Source: Sphingomonas aurantiaca
GTDB lineage: Bacteria; Pseudomonadota; Alphaproteobacteria; Sphingomonadales; Sphingomonadaceae
Direction of reading: 5' to 3'
Length of the DNA stretch: 64,000 nucleotides
Assembly: GCF_003050705.1 (NCBI RefSeq)
Contig: NZ_QAOG01000001.1
Coordinates: 1,099,105 to 1,163,104 of the forward strand
This document shows, piece after piece, positions 54,313 through 63,026 of this stretch. Every line of letters starts with the position of its first letter. Within the stretch, counting starts at the first letter, position 1. Position numbers and translations under genes: made by a program. The notes beneath the pieces were generated by a model. The model worked only from the letters and a program-made list of their open reading frames with translations, made no database searches and was not told where the DNA came from.

Positions 54313-55665
54313 ATGAGGGAGTTTCCGCAGTCACGCGTTGCCAGCAGCGTCCAGGCCGACGACCCGGTCGGCGCGTTAGGCCCTGTAAGTCAGGCGGTAA
54401 TTCCGGCGCGTCCGCACCGTGCCATCGCCTGGCAGTTCCTGATCCTGGCCGAGATCGAGAATTTCGGCGTCCTACGCCGGCATCTGGGGCGTCCGCGCGC
54501 CGATATGCTGATCCTCGACGTCGCGGCGCGGATCAGTTCGGTGCTGCCCGACGCGCGAATCGTCGTTGCCGGCCGCGACATGGTCGAGATCGCCTTTGAG
54601 AGCGAGGCGCGGCTTGCGCTCGACGTGGCGATCACCGCGCTCGAGGGCGCGCTCGACCTGCCGTTCGACATCGATGGCGAACAGCACAAGGTGCATGTCC
54701 AGTTCGGCGCCGCCGCCGGTGCCACGATCGGCGATCGCGACGAGGTCCATCTGGTCGAGGAGGCCGAACGCGCCTTGGCGGACGCGCGCAGCGAGCGGGT
54801 CGCGGTCGCCCGCGACGTGAACGCGGGCGCCGCATCGATCGACCGGGCGCAACTGGCGAGCGACCTGACGATCGCGATCGATGCCGAGGAGCTGTTCCTC
54901 CAATATCAGCCCAAGGTCCATCTCAGGCGGCAGGAGATCACTAGCGTCGAGGCGCTGGTCCGCTGGAATCATGCGACCCGGGGGCTGGTACTGCCGAGCG
55001 ATTTCATTCCGATCGCAGAGGAATCGCGCGATATCGTCGCGCTCACGCTGTGGACGATCCGCCGGTCGATCCGCGACCAGAGGACGCTGGCCGCGCATGG
55101 CCATGAGCTGCGGATCTTCATCAACATTGCAGGGGTGCTCCTGGCCGATGCCCGGTTCGTCCGGACGGTCTGCGCGCTGGTCGAGACCAGCGGCGCGCGG
55201 CTCGGGTTCGAGATCACCGAGACCTCGGTCATCCGCGATCCCGAAAGCGCGATCGCGAACCTCAAGATCTTCGCCGATATCGGCATCGTCATCGCGATCG
55301 ACGACTATGGCGCGGGGCTGTCGTCGCTCGCCTATCTCAAGCAGTTGCCTGCGCGCGAGCTGAAGATCGACAAGCTGTTCGTCACGCAACTCACGAGTTC
55401 GAACCGCGACCCGCTGATCGTGCGTTCGACGATCGACCTTGCCCATGCGCTCGAGATGGAAGTGGTTGCCGAGGGCGTCGAGACTCAGGCGGCGATGGCG
55501 TTGTTGTCGGTGATGGGGTGCGACATGATCCAGGGGTTTCTGATCAGTCGTCCGATCAACCTCGACGCGCTGATCCACTTCCTCGCCGAGGAAAAGCACC
55601 TCGCGATCGCAGCGGAGGCGCGCGCGCCGTTCAACCGGCTTGCGACCGTGTGGAAGCGCGGATGA
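54313..55665 (+). CDS. EAL-domain cyclic-di-GMP phosphodiesterase with degenerate GGDEF domain
   Basis: 450 residues from ATG 54313, with CGGAG two bases upstream; ATG 54283 is an alternative. The N-terminal 170 residues look like a worn GGDEF domain without its motif (FLILAEIENFGVLRRHLGRP). The EAL domain keeps VEALVRWNH, NIAG (usual NLS), EITETSVI, DDYGAGLSSLAYLK, KIDKLF, AEGVET and QGFLISRPI, so it should hydrolyse cyclic di-GMP. It overlaps the histidine-kinase gene by 4 bp (ATGA), so the two are coexpressed and probably act in one pathway. Confidence 0.9.
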   Translation: MREFPQSRVASSVQADDPVGALGPVSQAVIPARPHRAIAWQFLILAEIENFGVLRRHLGRPRADMLILDVAARISSVLPDARIVVAGRDMVEIAFESEARLALDVAITALEGALDLPFDIDGEQHKVHVQFGAAAGATIGDRDEVHLVEEAERALADARSERVAVARDVNAGAASIDRAQLASDLTIAIDAEELFLQYQPKVHLRRQEITSVEALVRWNHATRGLVLPSDFIPIAEESRDIVALTLWTIRRSIRDQRTLAAHGHELRIFINIAGVLLADARFVRTVCALVETSGARLGFEITETSVIRDPESAIANLKIFADIGIVIAIDDYGAGLSSLAYLKQLPARELKIDKLFVTQLTSSNRDPLIVRSTIDLAHALEMEVVAEGVETQAAMALLSVMGCDMIQGFLISRPINLDALIHFLAEEKHLAIAAEARAPFNRLATVWKRG

Positions 55666-58145
55666 GCCGTCTCTCCGCACGCTGGATAGGCCTGGCCGCG
55701 TATGGCCTGGTTATCGGCTGCGGACTTTTTTCGCCCGGCCGCGCACAGGGGGCCGAGCTGCCGGCAGCGGGGCGGTTCGATCAGACGATCGCCGATGCGA
55801 AGGCGGCTATGCTGATCGATCCCGCCGTCGCGCGGACCAAGGCTGCCGCCGCGGAGCGGATCGCTGCATCGATTGACGATCCGGCGGTTCGCGGGATTTC
55901 GACGGCCACGGCGGAGTGGCTACAGGGTGAATCATATCTCCGGACGGGCGATCCCGAGAAGGCGCGGCTGTTGATCAGCGCGGCGTTGGCCAAGGCTGCC
56001 AGCATCGCACCAAAGTCCAAGCTATATGCCGATATCCTGCTGTCGCGCGGTGGCGCGGAAAGTGGGCAGGGGCGTGCCGGCGCGGCGTTGACGGATTATC
56101 AAACGGCATTCGCGCGCTACAGGCAGCTGGGGGATAATCGCGGGCAGGCGATGGCGCTCGTCTTCATCGCGTGGCTGTACACCGAGGCGATGGATCAGAC
56201 GACCGCGCTCAAATATTATGATCAGGCGATCGAAGTCTATCGAACAGATCCGAGCCTGTCGATATCGGTCTATAATAATCGCGCGACGGCGTTCGGTGAA
56301 CTCAAGCAATACAAGCAGGCGTTCGCAGAGTTCAAGATCGCGCTGTCTCTCGCCAAGGAACTGAAGAGTCCGGCGCTCGTGGCGCAGATCTATGCGAACT
56401 TCGCGCTGCTTCAGCTGTCGTCGGGCAATCTGGCGGGCGCCGAGCAGTCGATCCGCGAAGGCATGCGGCTGACCGCGGATCGGGAAACCGCGGTTCTGAG
56501 ACCCGGCATCGTCGCGATTTCGGCAAAGCTGGCGTTGCGGCGCGGGCAGGTCCCGCGTGCCGTGGCGCTGATCAAGCAGGCGCTCGCGAATCCCGGGCCG
56601 CAGGGTGCGAGCATTTCGCTCAAGGATCTCCACCAGACTGCCTATGACGTGTTTCTGGCCGCTGATGATCCCAAGTCGGCGCTGGTCCATCTCCAGGCGC
56701 TGAAACGGATCGACGATGCTGCGACGAAGGTCGCGACGAGTACCAAGTCGGCGCTGATGGCGGCGCGGTTCGATTTTGCGAACCAGGAACTGAAGATCAG
56801 CCAGTTGCGCGCGGACGAGCTGCGTCGCGGCATCGTGTTCGAGCGGGCGCGGGTGCGGACGCAGCGTTACGTGTTCTTCGGGATCGCGGCGGCGGTCGCG
56901 ATCGTGATCGCGTTGCTGGCGATCGGGCTGTTCACGATCCGGCGCAGTCGCAACATGGTGCGCGCGGTGAACGCCGACCTGGCGATCACCAACGGCGCGC
57001 TCGGCAAGGCGCTCGCCGCCAAGACCGAATTCCTGGCGACGACGAGCCATGAGATCCGCACGCCGCTAAACGGTATCCTCGGCATGACCGAGGTGATGCT
57101 GGCGGACGGGAAATTGTCGCCGCTGCTCCGCGATCGGCTGGATGTCGTGCGCGGCGCGGGGATCACGATGCGCGCGCTGGTCGACGATATCCTCGACGTC
57201 GCCAAGATGGAGGCGGGCAACCTGACGATCGAGGCGGTGCCGTTCGACCTGTGCGCAACCGTCATGGACGCGACGCGGATGTGGCAGGAACAGGCGCGCA
57301 GCAAGGGGCTGTCGTTCGAGATCGACCTCAAGGGCTGTCCCGCGATGATCCTGGGCGATGCCGCGCGGATCCGTCAGATCGTGTTCAACCTGCTGTCCAA
57401 CGCGCTCAAATTCACCAAGCGCGGCCGCGTGATGCTCGCGGTCGATGTCGGCACGGACGGGCGGTTGCGGATCGCGGTGACCGATTCCGGAATTGGCATC
57501 CCCGCCGACAAGTTCGAACAGATCTTCGAGTCCTTCGCACAGGCCGATGCGGGCACCACGCGCCAGTTCGGCGGAACCGGGCTCGGGCTGGCGATCTGCC
57601 GCAACCTCGCCCGCGCGATGGGCGGCGACGTGCTGGTCGCCAGCGTCGAGGGGCAGGGGACGACGTTCACGCTGGTGCTGCCCTTCGTCCGCGCGGTCGA
57701 CATCGTGCCGGTCGCGGTGCCAGCGGCCGATGACGTCGCGGTGACGCTGGTCGTCGATCGCAATCCGATCACCCGGAGCATGTTCAGGACGCTGCTTGCC
57801 CCGCACGCCGGAGAGATCGCGTTTGCCGGGTCCGCCGATGCGGCCGTCACGCGGCTGGGGGAGGGCGCCATCGCGCACGTGCTGATCGACGACGCGACGG
57901 TGCGGCTGGGCGAGGATCCGCTCGCCGACCTTCGCCGCATCGCGGACGCGGCGGATCTGGCGCGGGCGCAGACGAGCGTGTTGTGGCCCGTATCGGCCGG
58001 GCAGGAGCAGGATGAGTTGCTGGCGACGGGCATCACCAGGGTCATTGCAAGACCGGTCAGCGGTGCCAAGCTGGTGCAGGCGATCTATGGCGAATCGACA
58101 CCGCAAAAGGGCGTGCATCCCGTCCTTGTGTCGGACGCTGCATAA
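55662..58145 (+). CDS. TPR-containing sensor histidine kinase with degenerate receiver
   Basis: 827 residues. A signal-like N-terminus is followed by a long helical TPR domain (about residues 60-370, for example ALKYYDQAIEVYRTDPSLSI), which should be periplasmic. One transmembrane helix lies at about 403-428, then the kinase: phospho-acceptor H463 in TTSHEIRTPLNGIL, the N-box in RQIVFNLLSNALKF, G1 TDSGIGIP and G2 GGTGLGLAIC. The C-terminal 110 residues resemble a receiver (VVDRNPITRSMF, VLIDDATV), but the conserved Lys is Arg (VIARPVSG), so phosphorylation there is doubtful. A separate receiver protein follows 8 bp downstream. Confidence 0.9.
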   Translation: MSRLSARWIGLAAYGLVIGCGLFSPGRAQGAELPAAGRFDQTIADAKAAMLIDPAVARTKAAAAERIAASIDDPAVRGISTATAEWLQGESYLRTGDPEKARLLISAALAKAASIAPKSKLYADILLSRGGAESGQGRAGAALTDYQTAFARYRQLGDNRGQAMALVFIAWLYTEAMDQTTALKYYDQAIEVYRTDPSLSISVYNNRATAFGELKQYKQAFAEFKIALSLAKELKSPALVAQIYANFALLQLSSGNLAGAEQSIREGMRLTADRETAVLRPGIVAISAKLALRRGQVPRAVALIKQALANPGPQGASISLKDLHQTAYDVFLAADDPKSALVHLQALKRIDDAATKVATSTKSALMAARFDFANQELKISQLRADELRRGIVFERARVRTQRYVFFGIAAAVAIVIALLAIGLFTIRRSRNMVRAVNADLAITNGALGKALAAKTEFLATTSHEIRTPLNGILGMTEVMLADGKLSPLLRDRLDVVRGAGITMRALVDDILDVAKMEAGNLTIEAVPFDLCATVMDATRMWQEQARSKGLSFEIDLKGCPAMILGDAARIRQIVFNLLSNALKFTKRGRVMLAVDVGTDGRLRIAVTDSGIGIPADKFEQIFESFAQADAGTTRQFGGTGLGLAICRNLARAMGGDVLVASVEGQGTTFTLVLPFVRAVDIVPVAVPAADDVAVTLVVDRNPITRSMFRTLLAPHAGEIAFAGSADAAVTRLGEGAIAHVLIDDATVRLGEDPLADLRRIADAADLARAQTSVLWPVSAGQEQDELLATGITRVIARPVSGAKLVQAIYGESTPQKGVHPVLVSDAA

Positions 58146-58152
58146 AGCGTAG

Positions 58153-58602
58153 ATGCACGATTATGTCGGCCGCATTTCCCTCGCATGTCCCGCTGTCGAC
58201 GAGACGCTGGTGAACGTTCTTTTTATCGAGGACGACCGGATGAACCGGCGGGTCGTGAAAGACATGCTCGACGTCGCCGGCGTGACGATGGTCGAAGCCG
58301 AAAGCGCCGAACGCGGGCTGGAAATCATCGACGAACAGGATTTCGCGATGATCCTGGTCGACCTGCGGATGCCCGGCATGGACGGCGTGACCGCGATCCA
58401 GCACATCCGCGCGCGCGACGATCGCAAGGCGCGCGTGCCGATCATCGTCGTCACCGCGGATATCGCCCCGGACCTGCGCGAGCGCTGCATCGTCGCGGGC
58501 GCGGACGACGTGATCTTCAAGCCGGTGGCGATGGATTCGCTGTTCGATGCGATGGGCCGGATCCTCGCGCGCGATGCCGAGGGCGATGGGATGATCGGCT
58601 AG
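58153..58602 (+). CDS. stand-alone receiver-domain response regulator
   Basis: 149 residues from ATG 58153, 7 bp after the kinase stop; a GTG at 58210 (VNVLFIEDDRMNRR) would give the bare receiver domain. The acidic pair ED-D, phospho-acceptor D70 in LVDLRMPGMDG, Thr in VVTADI and K123 in FKPVAMD are all present. There is no output domain, so it acts by protein contact, as in CheY-like or DivK-like proteins, with the TPR-kinase as likely partner. Its stop shares the palindrome CTAG with the convergent methyltransferase stop. Confidence 0.92.
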   Translation: MHDYVGRISLACPAVDETLVNVLFIEDDRMNRRVVKDMLDVAGVTMVEAESAERGLEIIDEQDFAMILVDLRMPGMDGVTAIQHIRARDDRKARVPIIVVTADIAPDLRERCIVAGADDVIFKPVAMDSLFDAMGRILARDAEGDGMIG

Positions 58603-59444
58603 TCTCTCGCCTTGAGCGCGTCCGTCATCGAGGCGGTTGCGCTGCCGCGTCGCGCGGGCTTGGGCTGCGACGGGTCGGGGGACCATCCGGTCAGGAATAC
58701 GATCTGGAACGTCTCGTGCGTGCGGCCGCGATCGTCCGCCGCGGCGGCGAACGCCGCGATCGTCCGGCCCAGTATGTCGCGCGACATCGGCTGGCGCTGG
58801 TTGAGCAGGTTGCTCGCCCCCATCCCGCGAAGATCGCCCAGCAGCCGACCGAGATCGCGGTAGCCGACGTCGAGCGTCTCGACGTCCGCGACGGGGAGCG
58901 CGAAACCCGCGCGCATCAGCAGGTCGCCGGCGGAGCGGACGTCGATCTGCGGATGCAGCCGTGCCGCGGGCCGGTCCGCCTCGGCGATGCGCAGCGCGGC
59001 GCGCAGGGCGGGCAGGCTTCCCGCGCCGACGAACGCGCCGAGAAACAGCCCGTCCGGCCGCAACACACGGCGGATCAGCGACAGCGCGCCGGGCAGGTCG
59101 TCTATCTGGTCGAGCACGCCCGCGCTCACCACCAGATCGAAGCTCGCATCGGCGAACGGCAGCCGGTCCTCGTCGGCCTGCACGCCGTGCGCGGCGGCGG
59201 CAAAGGCATGGCCCGGGTCGCACCGCGCGATCCGCGCGCCGGCGGGGGCGGGCAGCGCTGCGTCGAAACAGCCGAGATCGAGGATGTCGGTGAACGACCG
59301 CGTTACCGCCGAGAGCCGTTCGTCGATACCGTCGAGCATCGTCGCGCGGAGAAAATCATGCTCGGCATAGACGGGGGCGGCGCGATCGCGGCGCCGGCGG
59401 CGGGCGGCACGGTCGAAGATTTGGGGCGCTTGATCGGACACGGG
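58599..59444 (-). CDS. SAM-dependent methyltransferase-fold protein, NDUFAF5-like
   Basis: 281 residues from a GTG at 59444 (VSDQAPQIFDR); an ATG at 59468 is an alternative. IFDRAARRRRRDRAAP near the start, LPFADASFDLVVSAGVLDQI, GLFLGAFVGAGSLPALRAAL, LLGDLRGMGASNLLNQR and the tail RRGSATASM follow mitochondrial NDUFAF5, an assembly factor that hydroxylates an arginine of complex I. Motif I reads DLGCFDAALP in place of DLGCGxG, so SAM binding may be altered. A role in NADH dehydrogenase assembly is inference. It is divergent from comF. Confidence 0.82.
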   Translation of the reverse strand, partial: PVSDQAPQIFDRAARRRRRDRAAPVYAEHDFLRATMLDGIDERLSAVTRSFTDILDLGCFDAALPAPAGARIARCDPGHAFAAAAHGVQADEDRLPFADASFDLVVSAGVLDQIDDLPGALSLIRRVLRPDGLFLGAFVGAGSLPALRAALRIAEADRPAARLHPQIDVRSAGDLLMRAGFALPVADVETLDVGYRDLGRLLGDLRGMGASNLLNQRQPMSRDILGRTIAAFAAAADDRGRTHETFQIVFLTGWSPDPSQPKPARRGSATASMTDALKARD

Positions 59445-59545
59445 GGCGCTTGTGCCGCGCACCGGCATCGCCGACAAGGGGTAGGGCGCAAACAGTGGCA
59501 CCTTGCAAGGCGGGGGCGCGGCGCGGGGTGCGGGAAAAGGGGTCG

Positions 59546-60274
59546 GTGTTGAAACTGCCGGCCGTGCTACGCCATGTCGTCGACGCCGCGTTGCCGCCGC
59601 GCTGCGCGGGGTGCGGTATCCCGGTCGCGCAGGATCATCGGTTTTGCGCAACCTGCTGGAGCAGCCTGCGGTTCATCGCGCCGCCCTGGTGTGCCGGATG
59701 CAACCTGCCGTTCGCGTTCGATCGCGGCGACGATGCGCGGTGCGGCGACTGCCTGCGCGATCCGCCGCGCCATGCCGGTGTTCTCGCCGCGGTCGCCTAT
59801 GGCCAGGTCGCGCGGAGCCTGGCGCTTCGGCTGAAATATGGCGGGCGGACCGCGTTTGCCGAGACGATGGCGTTGCGGATGCGGTGGCTGATCCCCGCCG
59901 ATGCCGAGCTGCTCGTCCCGGTCCCGCTGCATCGTCGGCGGATCTGGTCGCGCGGGTTCAACCAGGCCGCGTTGATCGCCGAGGCGCTCGCCAAGGCGGC
60001 GGGCGTCCCGCACGACCGCGACGTGCTCGTCCGGCCGCGTCGCACGGTCGCGTTGCGCGGGCTGGGGCGGCGACAGCGCGCGGCGGTGGTGGCGGGCGCC
60101 TTCGCGGTTGCGGCACCGGGGCGGGTTCGCGGCAAGGCCGTCGTGCTGGTCGACGACGTCTATACCAGCGGCGCGACCGCGGAGGCGTGTACGCGCGTGC
60201 TGCTGCGCGCAGGTGCCCGCTCCGTCACGATTTTGTGCTGGGCGCGCGTGCTGCCCGCGGAGCGCGACGATTGA
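59546..60274 (+). CDS. comF: ComF family phosphoribosyltransferase-like protein
   Basis: 242 residues from GTG 59546 with GGGAAAAGGGG upstream. An N-terminal zinc-ribbon with CxxC pairs (RCAGC, CATC, CAGC, CGDC) is followed by a PRTase-like domain with VPVPLHRRRIWSRGFNQA and the PRPP-loop VVLVDDVYTSGATAEAC. ComF proteins help natural transformation in some bacteria; their catalytic activity is unclear. GrxC starts 31 bp downstream. Confidence 0.92.
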   Translation: MLKLPAVLRHVVDAALPPRCAGCGIPVAQDHRFCATCWSSLRFIAPPWCAGCNLPFAFDRGDDARCGDCLRDPPRHAGVLAAVAYGQVARSLALRLKYGGRTAFAETMALRMRWLIPADAELLVPVPLHRRRIWSRGFNQAALIAEALAKAAGVPHDRDVLVRPRRTVALRGLGRRQRAAVVAGAFAVAAPGRVRGKAVVLVDDVYTSGATAEACTRVLLRAGARSVTILCWARVLPAERDD

Positions 60275-60305
60275 CAATGGCGACCCGCAACCACATTTCC
60301 GACGG

Positions 60306-60560
60306 ATGGCTAAAGTTGAAATCTACATCAAGCAGTTCTGCCCCTATTGCTCGCGGGCGCTGAAGCTTCTCGCATCGAAGGGCGTCGAGCCCGAGACGTT
60401 CGACGTCACGATGGGCGGCCCGAAAAAGGCGGAGATGGTCGAACGGTCGGGCGGCCGCATGACCATGCCGCAGGTCTTTATCGACGGTAAGCATATCGGC
60501 GGCTCGGACGATCTCGCCGCACTCGATGCAAAGGGTGGTCTCGACCCCCTGCTCGCCTGA
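60306..60560 (+). CDS. grxC: glutaredoxin 3
   Basis: 84 residues from ATG 60306. The redox motif CPYC is in QFCPYCSRALKLL, and the glutathione-binding TMPQVFIDGKHIGGSDD is complete. It reduces disulfides with glutathione in the cytoplasm. Its TGA stop overlaps the ATG of the nitrilase-like gene (TGATG), so the two are translationally coupled. Confidence 0.96.
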   Translation: MAKVEIYIKQFCPYCSRALKLLASKGVEPETFDVTMGGPKKAEMVERSGGRMTMPQVFIDGKHIGGSDDLAALDAKGGLDPLLA

Positions 60561-61387
60561 TGCCGCGGATCGGCGTCCTTCAGATGACCAGCGGGATCGA
60601 TCCCGCGGTCAATGCAGCGACGCTGACCGATGCGATCGGTGCCGCTGGGAAAGCCGGTGCCGGGATGCTGTTCACGCCCGAAATGTCCGGGCTGATCGAT
60701 CGTGACCGGCGTCGTGCCGGAGAGGCGATCGTCCGCGAGGACCAGGATATGGTCCTCGCCAGTGTCCGCGATGCTGCCGCGGCCGCGGGGATCTGGGTGC
60801 ATCTCGGGTCGCTCGCGATCCGCCGTGACGATGGCAAGTTCGCCAATCGGGGCTTTCTGATCGACTCTTCGGGGACGATCCGGGCGCGCTATGACAAGCT
60901 GCATCTGTTCGACGTCGATCTTCCGTCGGGCGAAAGCTGGCGCGAGTCCGCCGCCTATGTCGGCGGCGAGACCGCGGTCGTAGTCGATACGCCCGCGGGG
61001 ATGGTCGGCGCGTCGATCTGTTACGATCTGCGGTTCGCCGCGCTGTACTGCGCGCTCAGCGATGCGGGCGCGACCTTGCTGTCCGTGCCGGCCGCGTTCA
61101 CTCGGCCGACCGGTGCCGCGCACTGGCATGTCCTGCTGCGTGCGCGCGCAATCGAGGCGGGGGCCTACGTTGTCGCCGCCGCGCAGACCGGCATTCACGC
61201 CGATGGTCGCGCGACCTATGGGCATTCGCTCGTGGTCGATCCGTGGGGCGAGGTGATCCTCGACATGGGGGAGCAGGCTGGCCTCGCCTTCGTCGATCTC
61301 GATCCCGCCAGCGTCGACGCGGTCCGGTCGCGGATCCCGGTGCTGCAACACCGGCGGCCGATACCCCCGGTGACGGTCGTGCGATGA
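60560..61387 (+). CDS. carbon-nitrogen hydrolase, probable deaminated-glutathione amidase
   Basis: 275 residues. The nitrilase-superfamily triad is visible as Glu in LFTPEMSGL, Lys in YDKLHLFDVDLPSGESWRES and Cys in GASICYDLRF. The HLFDVDLP and RESAAYVGG region and the ICYDLRFAALY block are typical of Nit1-type enzymes, which repair deaminated glutathione. Coupling to a glutaredoxin gene supports a glutathione-related role. Omega-amidase is an alternative. Confidence 0.87.
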   Translation: MPRIGVLQMTSGIDPAVNAATLTDAIGAAGKAGAGMLFTPEMSGLIDRDRRRAGEAIVREDQDMVLASVRDAAAAAGIWVHLGSLAIRRDDGKFANRGFLIDSSGTIRARYDKLHLFDVDLPSGESWRESAAYVGGETAVVVDTPAGMVGASICYDLRFAALYCALSDAGATLLSVPAAFTRPTGAAHWHVLLRARAIEAGAYVVAAAQTGIHADGRATYGHSLVVDPWGEVILDMGEQAGLAFVDLDPASVDAVRSRIPVLQHRRPIPPVTVVR

Positions 61388-61812
61388 TCGTCTTCGACCT
61401 GAAATGCGGCGGCGGCCATGTCTTCGAGGCCTGGTTCGGTTCGAGCGTGGCCTATGAAGATCAGCGCGTCGCAGGGCAGGTTCGGTGCCCAATGTGCGAC
61501 AGCGGCGACGTCACCAAGGCGCTGATGGCGCCCGCCATCGCAGCGAAGGGCAACCGCAAACCCGATGCGCCGACGCCGGGTGCGATCAAGGCGGTGATGC
61601 AACGCCTCGCGAGCCAGCAGGCCGAGGCGCTCAAAACGTCCGAATGGGTCGGCACGGCATTCGCCGAACGCGCCCGTGCGATGCATCTGGGCGAGGAAAA
61701 ACAGGCTACGATCCACGGGCAGACAAGCGTCGCCGATGCCAAGGCACTGGTCGACGAGGGTGTTCCCATCGCCCCGCTGCTGCCGACCGCCGCGCCTAAA
61801 ACGCTAAACTGA
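61384..61812 (+). CDS. DUF1178 family protein
   Basis: 142 residues from ATG 61384, overlapping the amidase stop (ATGA). The DUF1178 N-terminus is MIVFDLKCGGGHVFEAWFGS, followed by a CPMCDS zinc-knuckle-like element and a helical C-terminal half (TAFAERARAMHLGEE). The function is unknown. It ends the comF-grxC-amidase run and is the last chromosomal gene before the integrated element. Confidence 0.88.
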   Translation: MIVFDLKCGGGHVFEAWFGSSVAYEDQRVAGQVRCPMCDSGDVTKALMAPAIAAKGNRKPDAPTPGAIKAVMQRLASQQAEALKTSEWVGTAFAERARAMHLGEEKQATIHGQTSVADAKALVDEGVPIAPLLPTAAPKTLN

Positions 61813-61848
61813 AGGGCGCGTCACGTCGTCGTGGTCAGGCGGAAAAGC

Positions 61849-61893
61849 TGGTGCCCCCGGCGAGATTTGAACACGCGGCCTACGGTTTAGGAA
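61849..61893 (-). tRNA. 3' half of a tRNA-Arg(CCT) gene, probable attachment site
   Basis: Read on the minus strand, this has the anticodon loop TTCCTAA (anticodon CCT), the 3' anticodon stem ACCGT, a five-base variable loop, a T arm (GCGTG, TTCAAAT, CTCGC) and CGGGGGC-A-CCA. The T stem contains one T-T mismatch. No D arm or 5' acceptor strand (expected GCCCCCG) precedes it, so it is not a working tRNA gene. A tyrosine integrase gene starts pointing toward it 57 bp away, the usual place of an att site. The intact tRNA or the other att copy should lie at the far end of the element. Confidence 0.75.
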
Positions 61894-61949
61894 GACGTAG
61901 CGTGCCATCCCCGGGAATGGCGCAAAAAGGGCAGAAACGCGCGGTTTCA

Positions 61950-63026
61950 TCAAGAACTCGCGGCCTCGGACCGTGGGGAGTGTGCCCCGCGCTGTGCCAT
62001 CACCGACTTGGCGCTCTTCGCCTGGTCAGGTGTAAGAAACGCTAGATAGCGCTCGGTCACGGTGATCGTGCTGTGGCCTAACTCGCCCTGTAGATCGTAG
62101 ATCGAGCCGCGTCCCGATCGGAGGTACTCAACGGCGAACAGGTGACGAAAGTCATGGTGACTGAAGCGGTGGAACTCCACCTCTTCGCGTGCCGCTTTCT
62201 GTGCCACCCGCCGTGTCAGATCGCCGAGGCGCGACGATACCTCCGTCAGGCGCTGTCCCTTGTCCTTCCAGAACACCCACGGCTTACCGATGTAGCGCGG
62301 CTGCCGATCGATGATTGCCTCTGCAATTTTCGTCAGCGGTACGACGCGCAGCTTATCGCCCTTGCCCTTCTCGACTGTGATCGTCCGCTCATTGCGATCG
62401 ATCGACGCGTGGCGCAGACCGGTGACCTCGTCGAGGCGCAGACCGGTTTCGCGCGTAAATTCGCATAGGTCACGCACACGTGGGACGAGGCGCGGGAAGA
62501 CCATCGCGATCGACGCTTCCTGAGGCAGAACGATTCGCTCGATGCGCTCCGGCACGATTCGACGCCGGTTCAATCCGACCGCCGGATTATCGGAAATCCA
62601 GCCTTCGTCGGCCGCGTTATCGAGCACGCTCGAAATCGCAGTGAGATCACGGCGTATAGTTGCGTTCTTCACTCCAGCACGTCGACGGGCCTTTATGAGG
62701 TCCTTTAGGACGTCGGCCGAGATCTGCTGCACTGACAACGGGTCGAAGTGCCCCCGGACCTGGCGCAAGCTGCAAAGGTAGCGGGTATAGGTTTGACTAC
62801 CGACAGCCGTGGAAATGCGCTGGCTCCAGCTCAAAACAGCATCGGCCCAGCTCACAGGACCAGCAGCGCCAAAGACCGACTCGTCCTCGATTTGCTCGCG
62901 TAGAAGCGCCAGTCTCTTCACCGCGACCCGCTCAGAACGCGTTCGTAGGCTTTCTCGGTATTCGACACCGCGGACCTTGAAGCGCGCCCAGTAGATGCCC
63001 GCGCGGACGTATAGATTTTTCGGCAT
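61950..63026 (-). CDS. int: tyrosine recombinase (integrase)
   Basis: 358 residues from ATG 63026 with AGAGG five bases upstream. After an N-terminal arm-binding part and a core-binding SAM-like domain, the catalytic domain has R197 (ETGLRLDEV), a Lys in the beta-hairpin (EKGKGDK, near 222-225), H291-x-x-R294 (HHDFRH), H318 (ELGHSTI) and the nucleophile Y327 (TERYLAF). All catalytic residues are intact. It should integrate and excise the element at the tRNA-Arg site to its right in gene orientation. Its start overlaps the excisionase-like gene. Confidence 0.94.
   Translation of the reverse strand: MPKNLYVRAGIYWARFKVRGVEYRESLRTRSERVAVKRLALLREQIEDESVFGAAGPVSWADAVLSWSQRISTAVGSQTYTRYLCSLRQVRGHFDPLSVQQISADVLKDLIKARRRAGVKNATIRRDLTAISSVLDNAADEGWISDNPAVGLNRRRIVPERIERIVLPQEASIAMVFPRLVPRVRDLCEFTRETGLRLDEVTGLRHASIDRNERTITVEKGKGDKLRVVPLTKIAEAIIDRQPRYIGKPWVFWKDKGQRLTEVSSRLGDLTRRVAQKAAREEVEFHRFSHHDFRHLFAVEYLRSGRGSIYDLQGELGHSTITVTERYLAFLTPDQAKSAKSVMAQRGAHSPRSEAASS

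Noticed and set aside
61849..61960. A complete functional tRNA gene.
   Set aside because: The D arm and 5' acceptor strand that would pair with CGGGGGC are missing, and two pairs of the anticodon stem are broken.
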